The translations under genes were made by a program, and so were the position numbers. From NCBI RefSeq assembly GCF_007655135.1, contig NC_045132.1:21198354-21262353 (forward strand): a DNA stretch of 64,000 nt. The letters are read 5' to 3'. Positions 1 through 10,514 of the stretch are shown in pieces; position 1 is the stretch's first letter, and each line of letters opens with the position of its first letter. The stretch is from Punica granatum (taxonomy: Eukaryota > Streptophyta > Magnoliopsida > Myrtales > Lythraceae). The notes under the pieces are model-generated. The model searched no databases. It was given only the letters and a program-made list of their open reading frames with translations, and was not told the DNA's origin.

Positions 1-867
1 GCCCAAGCTATTCTTTTAGTAACCATGTAAAAGAAGGACGACTTGATCAAATTTGAGACATATTTTGTGATAGTCTAAGGAAATTTCAAATAATCGGACT
101 ACTACATTTCCTTCAATATAAACAAAGTCATTCAGGTTGGCAAGTTTAATTTATAGAAAGCCATTTGACTTCACCTTTATTTTATGCAGCTCCGGGAGAT
201 CCCAAGCGCATGTAACATTGGATCCGCACTTGGTTCCTATCCACTTCCTCGAATGAGCTGAACGGGAGTCGCCACTGCGTATTTAAGGTTCGGGAACCTG
301 AGGCTCATGAGTTACCCAAGACTAGGTTACGTATGTGATACTACGCCTAGGTTTCTTTACAAGTCGGTCTCCAATAAGAGAAACGGGTTCGAGGGTTTTG
401 TTAGCTTGGTACCGAATTTGCATAAGTTTTGCCGGTTTCAATTATTGGTCAAATCATTAACCGTTACTTCACACATCTCGCAAGATCTAACTTAACTCAT
501 TTAACTCATAGCGAATTCTAATTAATACCTGTACATGGGCTCTTAAGGATCAAATCCCCATCCATAGTCACATGCACAATTAAATAGTTTGTTGTCTTGT
601 CGTGCGCTGTCGTCCGGGGGAGACTAGCTAGGCGACATGCATCCTACACTCCAAAGCACTCATTTCTACTTAATTTATCTACTTTTTCCTATTAAATTGT
701 ACCATAAGACTCGACATTATTTGATTATGAACATGTTAATCTGAAGATCATTTTTACTTTGTTTTTCTGCATTAAAGTGATATCCGCGGAGGAAGAACTA
801 ATTAACCTTTTTTTTTGTCCTAAACATGATAAATAGTAAATGGAAAATCACATGATCAAGAGAGGGT

Positions 868-990
868 ATAGCGCAATAACGCACCTCTAGCCTAACGATC
901 AAAAGATTTTAAGTTCGATATCTAGTGAAACTACCTGTACCCCTTTATTAGGTATTTAAAATTTTTATTTTGATATATTAAACCTATGAG
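868..990 (+). repeat. SINE-like dispersed repeat, copy A
   Basis: This segment has a tRNA-like B-box core (AAGTTCGATATC) followed by a tail of the form TTTATTAGGTATTTAAAATTTT. Related segments with the same order of parts occur near 62,388-62,510 and 63,228-63,340. The shared core and tail suggest an old tRNA-derived SINE family. No target-site duplication was found, so the limits are approximate. Confidence 0.35.
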
Positions 991-1134
991 TCTTCTATCG
1001 AAAGTGGAAGATTACATGTTGTAGTAAATCATTAGGAAATCAAATATCAAATTGTTTGATGTACGCTCAGTTTGGGATCGGGATATAAAGGAGATATGAC
1101 CAATTTATTATACAAATATATAGATTTAATATTT

Positions 1135-1262
1135 TCTTAAAAAAATTAATTTGTAATTTGACTAATTCAGTCGAACCGAATCGACCCACTAAAGAGTAAA
1201 GCTCTCACAGCATTGATTTTTTTGCATCACAAGAACTCGAACTCGAAAATTTACTTAAGCGG
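1135..1262 (-). repeat. SINE-like dispersed repeat, reverse orientation
   Basis: Read on the minus strand, a B-box-like string (CGAGTTCGAGTTCTTG) is followed by CTTTACTCTTTAGTGGGTCG and then GGTTCGACTGAATTAG. Related tails occur near 58,380-58,460 and 62,590-62,680 on the plus strand. It is probably another decayed member of the same repeat group. Limits are approximate. Confidence 0.3.
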
Positions 1263-1554
1263 CGCAAGTGTTGAATCATTTGATCTAATTCACATTGATT
1301 ATATATAAATATATGTGTGTGTGTGGGCGCGTTTGCGTGGGCGGTAGCTAACGCCGGGGGCCCACAGCCCCACAGTCATCTCTCTCTCTTAACTTGAAGA
1401 AAGAGAGAAGAACGAGATTGGGGCAACGGTTGCACCGTCTCGTTGGTCTCTCACTTCGTTCTTCTCCATTCCATATTGTTCAATGGCAAGTTTCGAAATT
1501 GACGCAAAGACATGGCTTATATCCAATCATGGCTTAACCCACGCCTCCCCAAGA

Positions 1555-1790
1555 ATTATTTATTTGCTTAGTGTTATATCTTTCCCAATCCTATCGCAAT
1601 CCCAATCACATCTCCATCAAATGTAGGATTCAGATTTCAGAAACTTCTTTTTATTCAGTAGACCAAACGTGATCTAGAATTACTTGCTTAATATTACATG
1701 TTATCCAATCCCAATCCCAATCCTAATCCCAATCCGTTCTTCATCGAATGTAGGATTAGAATTTCAGAATTCTTTACTCCCTCTAATCTG
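1555..1790. repeat. Direct duplication with CCAATC runs
   Basis: Two units of roughly 120 bases lie in direct order. Each has a CCAATCC-type run, then a CATC(A/G)AATGTAGGATT string, then TTTCAGAA. The second unit has extra CCAATC copies. Nothing coding is visible. Confidence 0.5.
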
Positions 1791-1812
1791 GTCATAGTCT
1801 TGGTGCAGTAAG

Positions 1813-2210
1813 GGTGTGTGCGGGAGTTAGCTTTGGAGGGAAGGAGAGAATTTGGAGGGAAAGTGTTTTCCTTGATTGGAAGATTTATTTGAGGGATAGA
1901 GAAGGGAGAAGGAGGAATTTGGAGAGAAATACTCTCCCTCCATTTTCTTCCATTGTTAGGAATTTTTTAACTCTTTCCATTGTTAGGAATTTTTTAACTC
2001 TTTAAATTGGAAAAATTCGAAAGAACTCATATATTTTATATTTCTTCTTCTATATAACTCTCATTGTAATTATTTTTTTTAACTTGGATGATTTTTTTTT
2101 TCTCTCCACTCCTCTCCTTTCATCTCCCTTGTTAATTACTCACAAATAGAGGAGTTCGTTTTCCTCCATTTCGTCTCCTCCCATCTCCCTCCTTAAAACC
2201 TCCCAAACAT
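1813..2210. mobile_element. Probable MITE with imperfect terminal inverted repeats
   Basis: The left end (GTGTGCGGGAGTTAGCTTTG, then GAGGGAAGGAGA) is an imperfect reverse complement of the right end, which reads ATGTTTGGGAGGTTTTAAGG then AGGGAGATGGGA on the minus strand. The interior is short, AT-rich and non-coding. This form fits a non-autonomous DNA transposon of about 400 bp, possibly hAT-like by its GTTTGGGA-type end. I did not find a convincing target-site duplication. Confidence 0.4.
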
Positions 2211-2859
2211 CTTGTTAGTATTGTAGAAAAAGAAACTAATGAAATTTTGAACAATATCGCCTTTACTATAGCAACTTGATAGATATTGCTTATTCAGAAA
2301 ACAAAAATGGATTATTCTATGATGTTAGACAGCAGAAAATAACTATCATATGTTGATTGACAAAAAAAATAACCACCACAGTTATTTTTATTACAACAAT
2401 TAAATTTTAATAAATAAAATATAAATTTAAATCATACATGTATCCATATATTTTTTTAATATAAAGATGAAGATTTCTCAATTGTAATTTTACTCTTTTT
2501 TTTTTTTTACGTTTTCCACCGTACATCTTTTCGGCAACGTTCGATTGCACCTGAGAGTAAATCAATCCCAAACCAGAACCGGATTTAATTAAACAAGACC
2601 ATAATTTTTTTGGCTCAAGAATTGTTATTTTTAAAATAAAAAAATATAGAAAAAAATTAATTAAAGGTAAAAATATTTTAAAAAATTACCTGCGTGCACC
2701 TCAATCAGATAGATATTCGTAATACATATGCCAACAGAAAACAACTCTGAAGTACAAAATCTTGCATTTCTGTCGTGGATTATAAGAAAGAAGCATATCT
2801 ATGAAACCAATGTACATCCTTTCAGGGGCCAAGATGTTCTTAGGCCAGGGAGAGGAAGA

Positions 2860-3994
2860 TCAGTCGGATGTTATTTTAAGAATGGTTGGAGCAGGAACTA
2901 TCCCCCATCTCCTCCTGACATCCTCGCGATCCTCGGGAAAGTGCCGCTCATAGTATATGCACATGAGATCGGTGCACCGAACACCTGCTTGAACTGCCCA
3001 GGGGAAGTAGTGCCGGAAGAAAACCGTCCTCTGCTTCTCATTAAACCGAGCTGTGCCTGCCATGACAGAAAGAAGGCACATGGGAAGGTACATCTGCTCG
3101 AACTCGATGACCTTGAGGGCCGACTCGCCAAGCAAGTTCGTGGGGAGGCCAAAAAGGGTGTGCCAGAAGTCATGGACCTCGCGGGCTCTCATGGCCACGT
3201 AGGCCAGCTCGTCCGTGTCCATGAATCGGACTGGTGGCCTGTCATCAGGGGAGAAGGTCCGGGATCCCATGAAACGAGCATATGAAGCACCAAAGGTGTT
3301 CTCTGGTAAGTCCCATGCGTGTCCCACCTTAGAAGCTATTACACGAGGCCTTTCTAGTAGAACTGCATGCATTAGCGAGGCACCAGTTTAATAAGGAGCA
3401 GTATCGAATTATCACAGTAAGAGAAGCGGCGATATAGAGGAAAAAAGGACTAGACGCTCGAGATGCTGTCATATGCTCAATACTATCAGCATAACAAACG
3501 GAGGAAGACATGAAGAACTAAGGAATGTGACTAACAGTTGATATGGACCATTGAAGATCATACACGTTACATGCTCAGCAGTCTATTTACCAAAAAAAAT
3601 TCTAACGAGCGGTCGAGCATATAACAGATCGTTAGAAGTTCCGAGGCCTCAACTGCTGCATAAACACAGCAATGATCACCTTCCAAACACAGTGGAGAAG
3701 CTACAAATAGCTCCGCTGTGTGTAGACGAAACCACTCAGTGTGCTTTCTATTGCATATGTTGATCCGATAGACATACAAAGCAGAGGAACAGCTGCGGAA
3801 ATTAGTCTTTCTCGGCCTTCAGGACTATTCTTCATCCTCTCAAGAACTCTTTCGAAAGCAGGTTTCCCAGTAGTCTCTCCGAGAGCAGCTACAAGATCCA
3901 CCCTCCGTGGATCGAGCAGCGCGCCCACTGCCGACCCGACAGCAACGGCTGCCTGCTGCCACCTGTTCAGGTGGACCGTAGCTCCTCCTATCAT
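2860..3994 (-). CDS. COQ4: Ubiquinone biosynthesis protein COQ4, mitochondrial
   Basis: COQ4 is a mitochondrial matrix-side protein of the coenzyme Q biosynthetic complex. Two exons are supported: 3994-3778 and 3362-2860, joined in phase 1, giving 239 residues. The protein has the family's metal-binding signature H136-D137-x2-H140-x11-E152 (HDFWH then E after GLPTNLLG), and begins MIGG like other plant forms as I recall them. The only good donor after the first exon (GTATGT) lies about 10 codons later than the usual end of that exon, so the model has about 10 extra residues (from E62 to about P70) between SPEGR and LLERPRV. An untranslated exon further upstream is possible, because an acceptor-like CTCAG precedes the start codon. 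Family assignment is firm; the exon junction is less so. Confidence 0.9.
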
Positions 3995-5521
3995 AGCTAT
4001 GACCTGAGGTTGACAAAACAGGTAATACAACTCAATATATCATAGTAACAACTTATCACACAAGTCACGCAAACTCAACACTACACAAATCACGCAAACT
4101 CGATATATGAACTGAGATGCCAGACACAATTCTATCTCCATCATTTGAAAATCAATATCCGATCTGATCCGCCGTGATATTAGTTGCAAGTTTCCATTCA
4201 AGCCGAGATCAGGGAGGTACTTTGAATTGCTTATCTATGATCTATCTACCCATTGCGCTCCCATTCCCAACTGAAAGATCGAAACTTGTCTCCTCCGTTG
4301 CCATTGCAAATCGATCAATACTGAACCAACATATCCGACAGGGGCAAGCTTGCTCCTCTCCTTCCTCTGCCTCTTCTCCCCTGTTCGTCACCTCAGCGTC
4401 CTCTCTCTTCATCTAACTTCCCTGATTCACTCCGCACATTCCCAACTGGCATCACACCCGCGAATCCAATTGGCAGCTTTGGCGACCATCACCGAGCAAT
4501 GAGAAATGCGAAACCGTTGCATCCCAGTCGCACATAGTTGAGGATCGAAAACCATATTCCAATATGCGAAATATCTAATCCAGCATGGAAGAGGCAGATG
4601 AAATTGGCGGCCTACGATGAAAAGAGAAGAGGCGGAGGGAATCGGGCGGGATCGAGATGAAGGTGATGGATTCATGGGAAAGGAGGCAGAGGGCGAAGCA
4701 AGGTCGTCACTTCTTTCCAATTCAGCTGGGAAATTGACAAAGCGAGGGGCAGCAGCAGCTGAAGAAATTGCACCGGCCGATGATCGGAGGAGGTCACTGA
4801 GATCGGGAGGCCAGACCCGGCAGCGGACGAAAATGGGCCAAGCGGGCCGAGTAAAGTAAGTAATGTTATGTATATGGGCTCTGAAGATTTTGATCTCAAC
4901 CCAACCGCAAAGAAGCTACTGAAGACATTAGACGAACACACACATACCGAAACACGAATTAAAACTGTAGAGAACAGATCGGACTTGGACATGGATTAGT
5001 CGAGGCCGATTCGGAATATGGATATAAACATAACGAGTCTACAAGAGCTTTTATAGTAGCTGTGGACCTAGTAGAACAATTTGCACGAGTTCTTTGGTTC
5101 CTCGAATTCGCTCGGAATGCTTCCCCACATGGCGCTCGTTTTACTTGACCAGATAAGAGAATCTGATCATATATTTCACAGCAGAAGCAGAACAACAGAA
5201 TTCAGATTCCAATTGTCCTTAGATGGATTGCTAATCCTAATTCCTAACCAATGTGGACCATTAACAGACTTGGCCAACATAACTTGAGCAGCCTAGTTTG
5301 ATTGCACTCTGCGTCGGGGTGTTTCGTCAAATTATTTTTTGATCAAAAGTGAGAAAAAAAAAATCCCAAAAAAGGAGAAATGTATTATTTTTCAAGAGCC
5401 TCAAAAAGTTTAAATATATAAGAGATACGAGAAATATCATCGGCAAACATCGAAAGCTGCTGTCGGGCCTCGGCCCCTTAATTCACCAAAACCTCAAGAA
5501 CCCGAACCCTGCACCCCAACA
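3995..5521. other. Divergent intergenic region between COQ4 and the RimP-like gene
   Basis: No coding exon is supported here. The first part probably holds the 5' untranslated region or a 5' intron of COQ4. The stretch 4,600-4,860 is purine-rich and relatively GC-rich, which would fit a transcribed leader on the minus strand. The last part is the promoter of the plus-strand gene starting at 5,522. Confidence 0.5.
5411..5420 (+). promoter_or_regulatory. Candidate TATA box of the RimP-like gene
   Basis: TAAATATATA lies about 100 bases before the start codon at 5,522. Position and sequence fit a plant TATA box. There is no transcript evidence. Confidence 0.4.
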
Positions 5522-7645
5522 ATGACCGTGCTGAGTAGAATCTTCTTCAGCTCTCTTCTCAACTCCACCACCTCCCTCAGCCGCCGCTCTCGCTGCCGCT
5601 TCACCGGCTCGGCCCTTCTCCGTTCTTCCTCAGCTCCATTGTTCTCGACGCGACATCATAACACAAGCCCCGGTTTTTCCCCTGCTCCATTTAGCTCTGT
5701 CAGTGTTCCCTCGAGTTCCTCCTGCTTCTCTTCCTCTTACGCCGCCGCATGTCGGCCGCTGAGTACAGAGGCCAGCTCCTCCAACGATGCGGATGACATT
5801 CAAGAGTACCCTTTTTCAGGTAAGAAATGTATCCCCTTCAGTTAATTGATGATGCGCTTCCCATAGAGTACTTGCAGAAGCATTTGCCAAGTTTTTGTTA
5901 GAAGAAATCGATGCAACAGACTGAATTCAATGGTATAGCTCTAATGGGATACATGGGAATATCGAGTGTTTAGGATTCGACATCAAAGTTCCTTCTTTGC
6001 CTGTGAATAACGAAAGAGAAATCCAAGTTCTTGTTCGATGGAGTATATCAACCACAGTCTAAGCCCCTTTGTTTGATGAAGCACAAGAGCAATTTTTGTA
6101 TTAGGGTCAGCAGTATGTTACTGTCTTGTTGAATCTGAGCTGCTTCGATCAACTGGAGCACTTGATGCGACTTGCTAGTTTGTACCTTCGAATGTTAGGA
6201 AAGCATTACCGTTAAAGTCATTTCTTGAGTTGGTCTAGCTGAGGGATGCTAATGGTCTGCTTTGTTCTCGGAGGAAGGTTGGGATTCTTCAGTGTTGTGT
6301 TTTCATCGCAGAAACTTTTCTATTGAAAATGCTGTATTTCCTCCGGTACACTGGAATAGATCATTTTTGGTGCTTATTACGCTAGATAGGAAAATCACAT
6401 TTGGGGACGCAGCGTGATTTTTCCGTGTGAGGTCCTCCATAACCTATTATAACAATTTCAGATTTGCAGATGAAGTGGATGACAAGGAACAAACTGCTGA
6501 AGAGTGGGAGGAAGAGGAGGAGGAGGCTGAACCTGAGGTTCGGTACTTCCCTTTAAAGCTTTTTGTGCTGTACATAAAACTCACTATTTTGATGTTAGTT
6601 GTGAACTGTTGTAGCTTGGCGATGGAGGGGATGGAGGAGGAATCGTCTTGAATAATGTCCCATGGGGTGAGCAAGCTCTTGAGATTGCTCGGGAAGTGTT
6701 TTCTCAGTTTGGTGATGATTTGGAGCTCTTTGCTTTCAAGACTACTTCTCATGGGTACATTTATTCACGGATTGACAAGCTCTCAAACAAGTGAGACATT
6801 CCAATTCTACCTCTAAAGGCTGACTTACACCTGATGTTGGCTGATAATACTGAATGTCTGTCTGATCGATTTTGGAGGTAGAAAGTTTGTGATTTGAAAG
6901 TGCACTTTCGGGTTTTAATCAGGTATGGCTGTCCCAGCATGGAGGAGATTGAGGGCTATAGTCAGGAGTACAAAAAGAGATTAGATGAAGCCGGAGCCCT
7001 CGGAAAAATTCCCAAGAATTTAGCACTGGAGGTGGTCATTGCTTAAACAGTCGGCCCTCCCTTTATACAGTTGAATTTTTTATTTTATTTTATTTGTTGC
7101 TATTTAACAGTTAATGAACTATGATCCCTCCGTGAATTCAATATATTGTAGAAGTTCAAGATTTCATTGAAGGATCAAACTATCCTTTCACCTGCCCATT
7201 TGTCTCCACTAATTCAAATCCTTCTTGTCATCCAAATTCTTATTGTTCTTTCCGATGTGTTGCTACAACTTGATCTGGCAAGCTCAAACTTTTTAAATCA
7301 GTAGCTGGAGCATATCTAACTAATGTTTCTTTTGTTTACAAGGTGTCATCCCCTGGTGCTGAGAGATTGTTAAAAGTACCAGACGACTTGTCCCGGTTCG
7401 AGGACTTGCCTATGAGGGTGAACTACATTGAAGATGGAGCAACTGCCAGCCAAGAAAAAACAGGAGTTTTCTTTCTTGATTCTGTTGAAACAGACTCAGG
7501 AACCTGTATATGGAAGTTAGCGGATGTTAAGGAGAACAGGGACCCACAGAGCAAAGGTCGAGGTTTAAGCCGTAAGCAAAAGGACTGGAGACTAAAACTC
7601 CCGTATGGTAATTGCAGAATGGTCACGCTTTACCTCAACTATTGA
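5522..7645 (+). CDS. RimP/UPF0090-like ribosome maturation protein, organellar
   Basis: Five exons are supported: 5522-5819, 6470-6537, 6615-6790, 6923-7031 and 7343-7645, with phases that sum to 317 residues. The first ~95 residues are rich in Ser and Arg with few acidic residues, as in an organelle-targeting peptide; an acidic Glu run follows. The rest matches the plant UPF0090/RimP family: a segment ending in YIYSRIDKLSNKYGCPSMEE, then VSSPGAERLL, then a C-terminal block with NRDPQSKGRGLSRKQKDWRL. Bacterial RimP helps 30S subunit maturation; a similar role in mitochondria or plastids is inferred. Acceptor choice for the second exon was decided by frame (TTGCAG rather than TTTCAG). Which organelle is not decided by the sequence. 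Confidence 0.85.
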
Positions 7646-7999
7646 CAATTCTTGAGCTAATATGCCTTGTAGAACAGTGTAATACTCGGTTAGATAGAGA
7701 GAGAGGTCAAGATAGCCGGAAGAAAAAAATGTCTCCAGTTGATCTTTTCTTCAAGTAAGTTATATTCAACATCCAATGTAGAACATTTTCTTGGATTCTA
7801 GATTTGAGATGTTTGGATCTTTCATTTTTTTTCTTCTGACGAAGCTTGGCTATCTTTTTATCATCTCCTTTGTAGTCATTGACTTGCCTTTATTACCCTG
7901 CAGCTTTCCAGTTTCTTGTCAAATTACGTTGGAACATCTTGGTTGGATATTCTATCTTTGATCGAACCCTTAGATTTATTGGACAGCCCTTCCAACTAA
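7646..7999. other. 3' flank of the RimP-like gene
   Basis: Likely 3' untranslated and downstream sequence, T-rich, without a supported coding exon. Confidence 0.5.
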
Positions 8000-8670
8000 C
8001 TCGATCTGAGGTTGATTTCTATTGCTTTGGCATAAGATAATTTAGCAAAGCAAAGCCGAAATTTGCTTGGTCTGTTAGTAAAGATATGGATCCTTGCCCT
8101 TCGCAACTTCTGTATAAGTAGACGCTGATTCCCCGGGCAAAAGAATTTCAAGTTAGCTAAGATGTGAAAGTTTGTGACATCATACCTGGCTGCAATGAGG
8201 ATTTAATTCTGCTTCTGGGAACTTTTGGTAACTTTACAAGGACTTTACGTGCAGAGCCCGAGGTTTCGAGAAAAATGGAGAATGATCAGAGCCTTTCAGA
8301 AGGAAAACATTTTCTGTGGATTTTATCTTGGTCGTGTACTTTTCTTGAAAGGAGAAGGAACCGTGCAATCTACCCGAGTCTCAACATAGAACCGGCAATC
8401 AGGTCCAAAAGGAATGTGCCTCATCAACAGGATGCGAAAGCAAAATCCCAGAAAAAGAAAAGAACCATTACATATTATTACGGTTTTCACAATCCCTCAC
8501 GTACTATGAGCTTCTTCTCTTCTTGTTTCAAAGCTTGTCGAGGATGTCAACTAGCGGCTTAATGTATTGTGCCATTCTCTGAATGGAGTGTGTGCCTGAG
8601 GTATGGAATCCTGAACCTGTCAAGTCCACGGCGTCAATTCTAAACCTGGCCTCACTCAGGCGAATCATTC
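8000..8670 (-). pseudogene. Truncated duplicate of the MES11-like methylesterase gene
   Basis: Three blocks match, in order, the intact gene 2.5 kb away. 8006-8050 resembles 10436-10508 (intergenic tail of the BAP31-like gene). 8243-8520 resembles 10560-10860 (last exon plus part of its intron). 8520-8655 resembles 11518-11660 (second exon). Everything between, the third and fourth exons of the functional gene, is missing. The last-exon copy has indels that break its frame. Because intron and intergenic sequence are included, this is a DNA-level segmental duplication, not a processed copy. It is on the same strand as the intact gene. Confidence 0.8.
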
Positions 8671-8965
8671 TCTGAACGGAGTTCAAATATCATGTCATCA
8701 ACATACAGAAGGTAAAGGGAGCTACTAGAACAGACAATAGGCGCGCTATTGCCGGAATACTGTGGCGCTGCCTTACTCCTCATGCCTCCAAGGTTCGCCA
8801 TCCCTGGTATATATTGCCGGCACTGAGAGGACCGAGCAAGGCATATAGAGGAGCCATGATTGAGTCCCTTTCCTAACCTAGCTGAAGGAAAACACGACTT
8901 CTGACCCCCAAAACCCAAACTTCGAACGCCAACATTCACAGACTCACGAGACACCTAGTACATAC

Positions 8966-9037
8966 CTGTAGAGAAAGAGACTTGGCAATGGCATAACCCG
9001 ACCCCTTAACATTATACTTCACCGTTCCGCTCTCCAT
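8966..9037 (-). other. Candidate short first exon next to a duplicated promoter
   Basis: A 24-codon open stretch starts with ATG at 9,037 and ends at a good donor (CTACAG then GTATGT). Its translation starts MESGTVKYNVKGSGYAIAKS. It lies about 110 bases after a TATATA string (near 9,150) and 165 bases after an ER-stress element, both facing left. I do not recognise the peptide and could not join it to a convincing second exon. It may be a gene remnant or part of a chimeric gene with the pseudogene fragments downstream. Confidence 0.2.
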
Positions 9038-9200
9038 CTGTAGATCCATAGCTGGATCTCGACATTAAGCACCGATGAAACGTTAGCATATCGATATCAT
9101 GCTGATGCGCCCGGCCTGAGCACTACACACCGGTGGAAGACGAGAAAGTATATATTGACACCGTCGTACCACATCAGCAGTGACAGGTGGTGACACGAAA

Positions 9201-9219
9201 CCAATCGCAATTTAACACG
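9201..9219 (+). promoter_or_regulatory. ER stress response element (ERSE), left arm
   Basis: CCAAT, ten bases, then CACG: an exact match to the ERSE consensus bound by bZIP28-type factors with NF-Y in plants. The CACG is part of a full G-box (CACGTG). It lies in the left arm of the inverted repeat. Confidence 0.55.
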
Positions 9220-9396
9220 TGTCCCGACTTGCTTCGTCAGCAGCTTTCTTGGGCAATTAACAGCAGCATCCATCCACCCTAACGTCGTCAGTCCGGATAA
9301 AGATTTGAAATTTTCAAAATGGCAGCCAGCTTAACAGAATTTCCCGATTCCCGCCTCGGCAACGGAGAAAGCTGCAGCTAGAGAGAGAAAGCGTCG

Positions 9397-9422
9397 TCTC
9401 TCTCTCTCTCTCTCTCTCTCTC
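9397..9422. repeat. (TC)n microsatellite
   Basis: Thirteen TC dinucleotides in a row, in the spacer of the inverted repeat. Such CT tracts are common near plant transcription starts. Confidence 0.9.
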
Positions 9423-9745
9423 CATTGTTTTTGCAGACGGTAGAGATGGCAATTCCTTGGTGCATGTAACCAGTCCGACTTGCCAGAGCTCAACTCCAGT
9501 GGAGTCCATGGGGAGCTCAGGCAAGGACTCTTAACGAGGAAGACTATCTTCGCGTCGCCAGTTTGAGGAAGAAGCTCTCTCTCTACATTCTCGGGTGATC
9601 TCAACAAGGTCGACTGCAAGAAGTGCAAGGTTTGAGGGCCGAGGCGGGGCTGGCAAATTTTTTGAGTTGGCGGTCATAACGTTAGAGTGAATGGATGCTG
9701 CTGTTAATTGCCCAGCAAAGCTGCTGATGAAGCAAGTCTGGGACA

Positions 9746-9764
9746 CGTGTTAAATTTCGATTGG
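9746..9764 (-). promoter_or_regulatory. ER stress response element (ERSE), BAP31-like promoter
   Basis: On the minus strand CCAAT, ten bases, then CACG, an exact ERSE consensus overlapping a G-box (CACGTG at 9744-9749). It lies about 110 bases before the probable TATA box and 204 before the start codon of the BAP31-like gene, the usual place for ERSE. It predicts induction when proteins misfold in the ER. Confidence 0.65.
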
Positions 9765-9845
9765 TTTGTGTCACCACCCGTCACTGCTGATATGGTACAA
9801 CGTTGTCACTAGATAATGCTTCCACGTTGTTAGGAAAACAAATGC

Positions 9846-9885
9846 CACGTGCAACGCCAATCTATAATAGTACTTATATATAAAT
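9846..9885 (+). promoter_or_regulatory. G-box and TATA box of the BAP31-like gene
   Basis: GCCACGTGC at 9844-9852 is a strong G-box/ABRE core, and TATATATAAA ends at about 9885, 83 bases before the start codon at 9,968. Both fit a plant core promoter. Confidence 0.55.
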
Positions 9886-9967
9886 CGTCAGTCAAACCGA
9901 ATCACCGATCGGAAGTTGCAGCGATCGCAGATCCAACCGCCTTTTCCTCTGAGAAGCATCGGGAAAA

Positions 9968-10360
9968 ATGGCGCTCGAGTGGGTAGTTCTCGGATACGCC
10001 GCCGCGGCGGAGGCGATCATGGTCCTCCTCCTGACCATCCCTGGCCTCGACGGCCTCCGCAAGGGCCTCGTCGCCGTCACGCGGAACCTCCTGAAGCCGT
10101 TCCTCTCCGTGGTCCCCTTCTGCCTCTTCCTCCTCATGGACATCTACTGGAAGTACGAGACCCGGCCCAAGTGCGGGGGCGAATCCTGCACTCCCTCCGA
10201 GCACCTCCGCCACCAGAAGTCCATCATGAAGAGCCAGCGCAACGCCCTCCTCATCGTCGCGGCCCTCCTCTTCTACTGGCTTCTCTACTCCGTCACTCAC
10301 CTCGTCGTCCGGATCGAGCAGCTCAACCAGCGCGTCGAGCGCCTCAAGGATCGCGAGTGA
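9968..10360 (+). CDS. BAP29/BAP31-like ER membrane protein
   Basis: Intronless gene of 130 codons. The protein has three hydrophobic segments (about residues 5-25, 44-60 and 96-115), the usual layout of the BAP29/BAP31 transmembrane part, and ends in a short charged helix (VVRIEQLNQRVERLKDRE) that could begin a coiled coil. The long cytosolic coiled coil of animal BAP31 is absent, which is usual for the short plant forms. BAP31-type proteins act in the ER membrane in export and quality control of membrane proteins. GC content is much higher than in the surroundings, and codons strongly prefer C or G in third position. The promoter carries an ERSE. Confidence 0.88.
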   Translation: MALEWVVLGYAAAAEAIMVLLLTIPGLDGLRKGLVAVTRNLLKPFLSVVPFCLFLLMDIYWKYETRPKCGGESCTPSEHLRHQKSIMKSQRNALLIVAALLFYWLLYSVTHLVVRIEQLNQRVERLKDRE

Positions 10361-10514
10361 TCGTCTCTGTCAGTTTCTAGGGTTTACACTTGTTTGCTGT
10401 GTATTGAGTTCTTACTTATGAAATTTCTCGATCTGAATCAATCTGAGTTTTAATTTCTATTGCTTTCGAGTAAAGATTACTGCATCAAAACAAAGCCGCA
10501 ATGCGGATTTCATT

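Larger units (their letters stand above)
1..2727. other. AT-rich intergenic region without a supported gene
   Basis: No reading frame in this stretch resembles a known protein, and the short open frames lack homologous motifs or plausible splice partners. The first 560 bases are less AT-rich than the rest and may be the remnant of an unrecognised repeat. Between 860 and 2,215 there are SINE-like pieces, a direct duplication and a probable MITE, listed separately. The stretch 2,220-2,720 is mostly A/T runs. The end of the stretch adjoins the 3' side of the COQ4 gene. Confidence 0.6.
9160..9806. repeat. Inverted repeat with promoter-like arms
   Basis: The left arm (about 9160-9286) is a close reverse complement of the right arm (about 9676-9806), with roughly 390 bases between them. 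Both arms contain GACACGTGTTAAA-type strings, CCAAT boxes and AATTAACAGCAGCATCCAT or its complement. Weaker inverted similarity continues inward, including CGCCTCGGC and GAGAGAGA blocks, so the original inverted duplication may have been larger. The right arm is the promoter of the BAP31-like gene; the left arm faces the pseudogene side. Confidence 0.75.

Noticed and set aside
2728..3285. Long plus-strand open frame opposite COQ4
   Set aside because: It is antisense to a well-supported exon with family motifs and has no recognisable features of its own.
8652..8954. Minus-strand open frame containing LYLLYVDDMIF, like a reverse transcriptase
   Set aside because: Only this short string resembles Copia reverse transcriptase; the surrounding residues do not, so chance or a tiny fragment is more likely than a gene.
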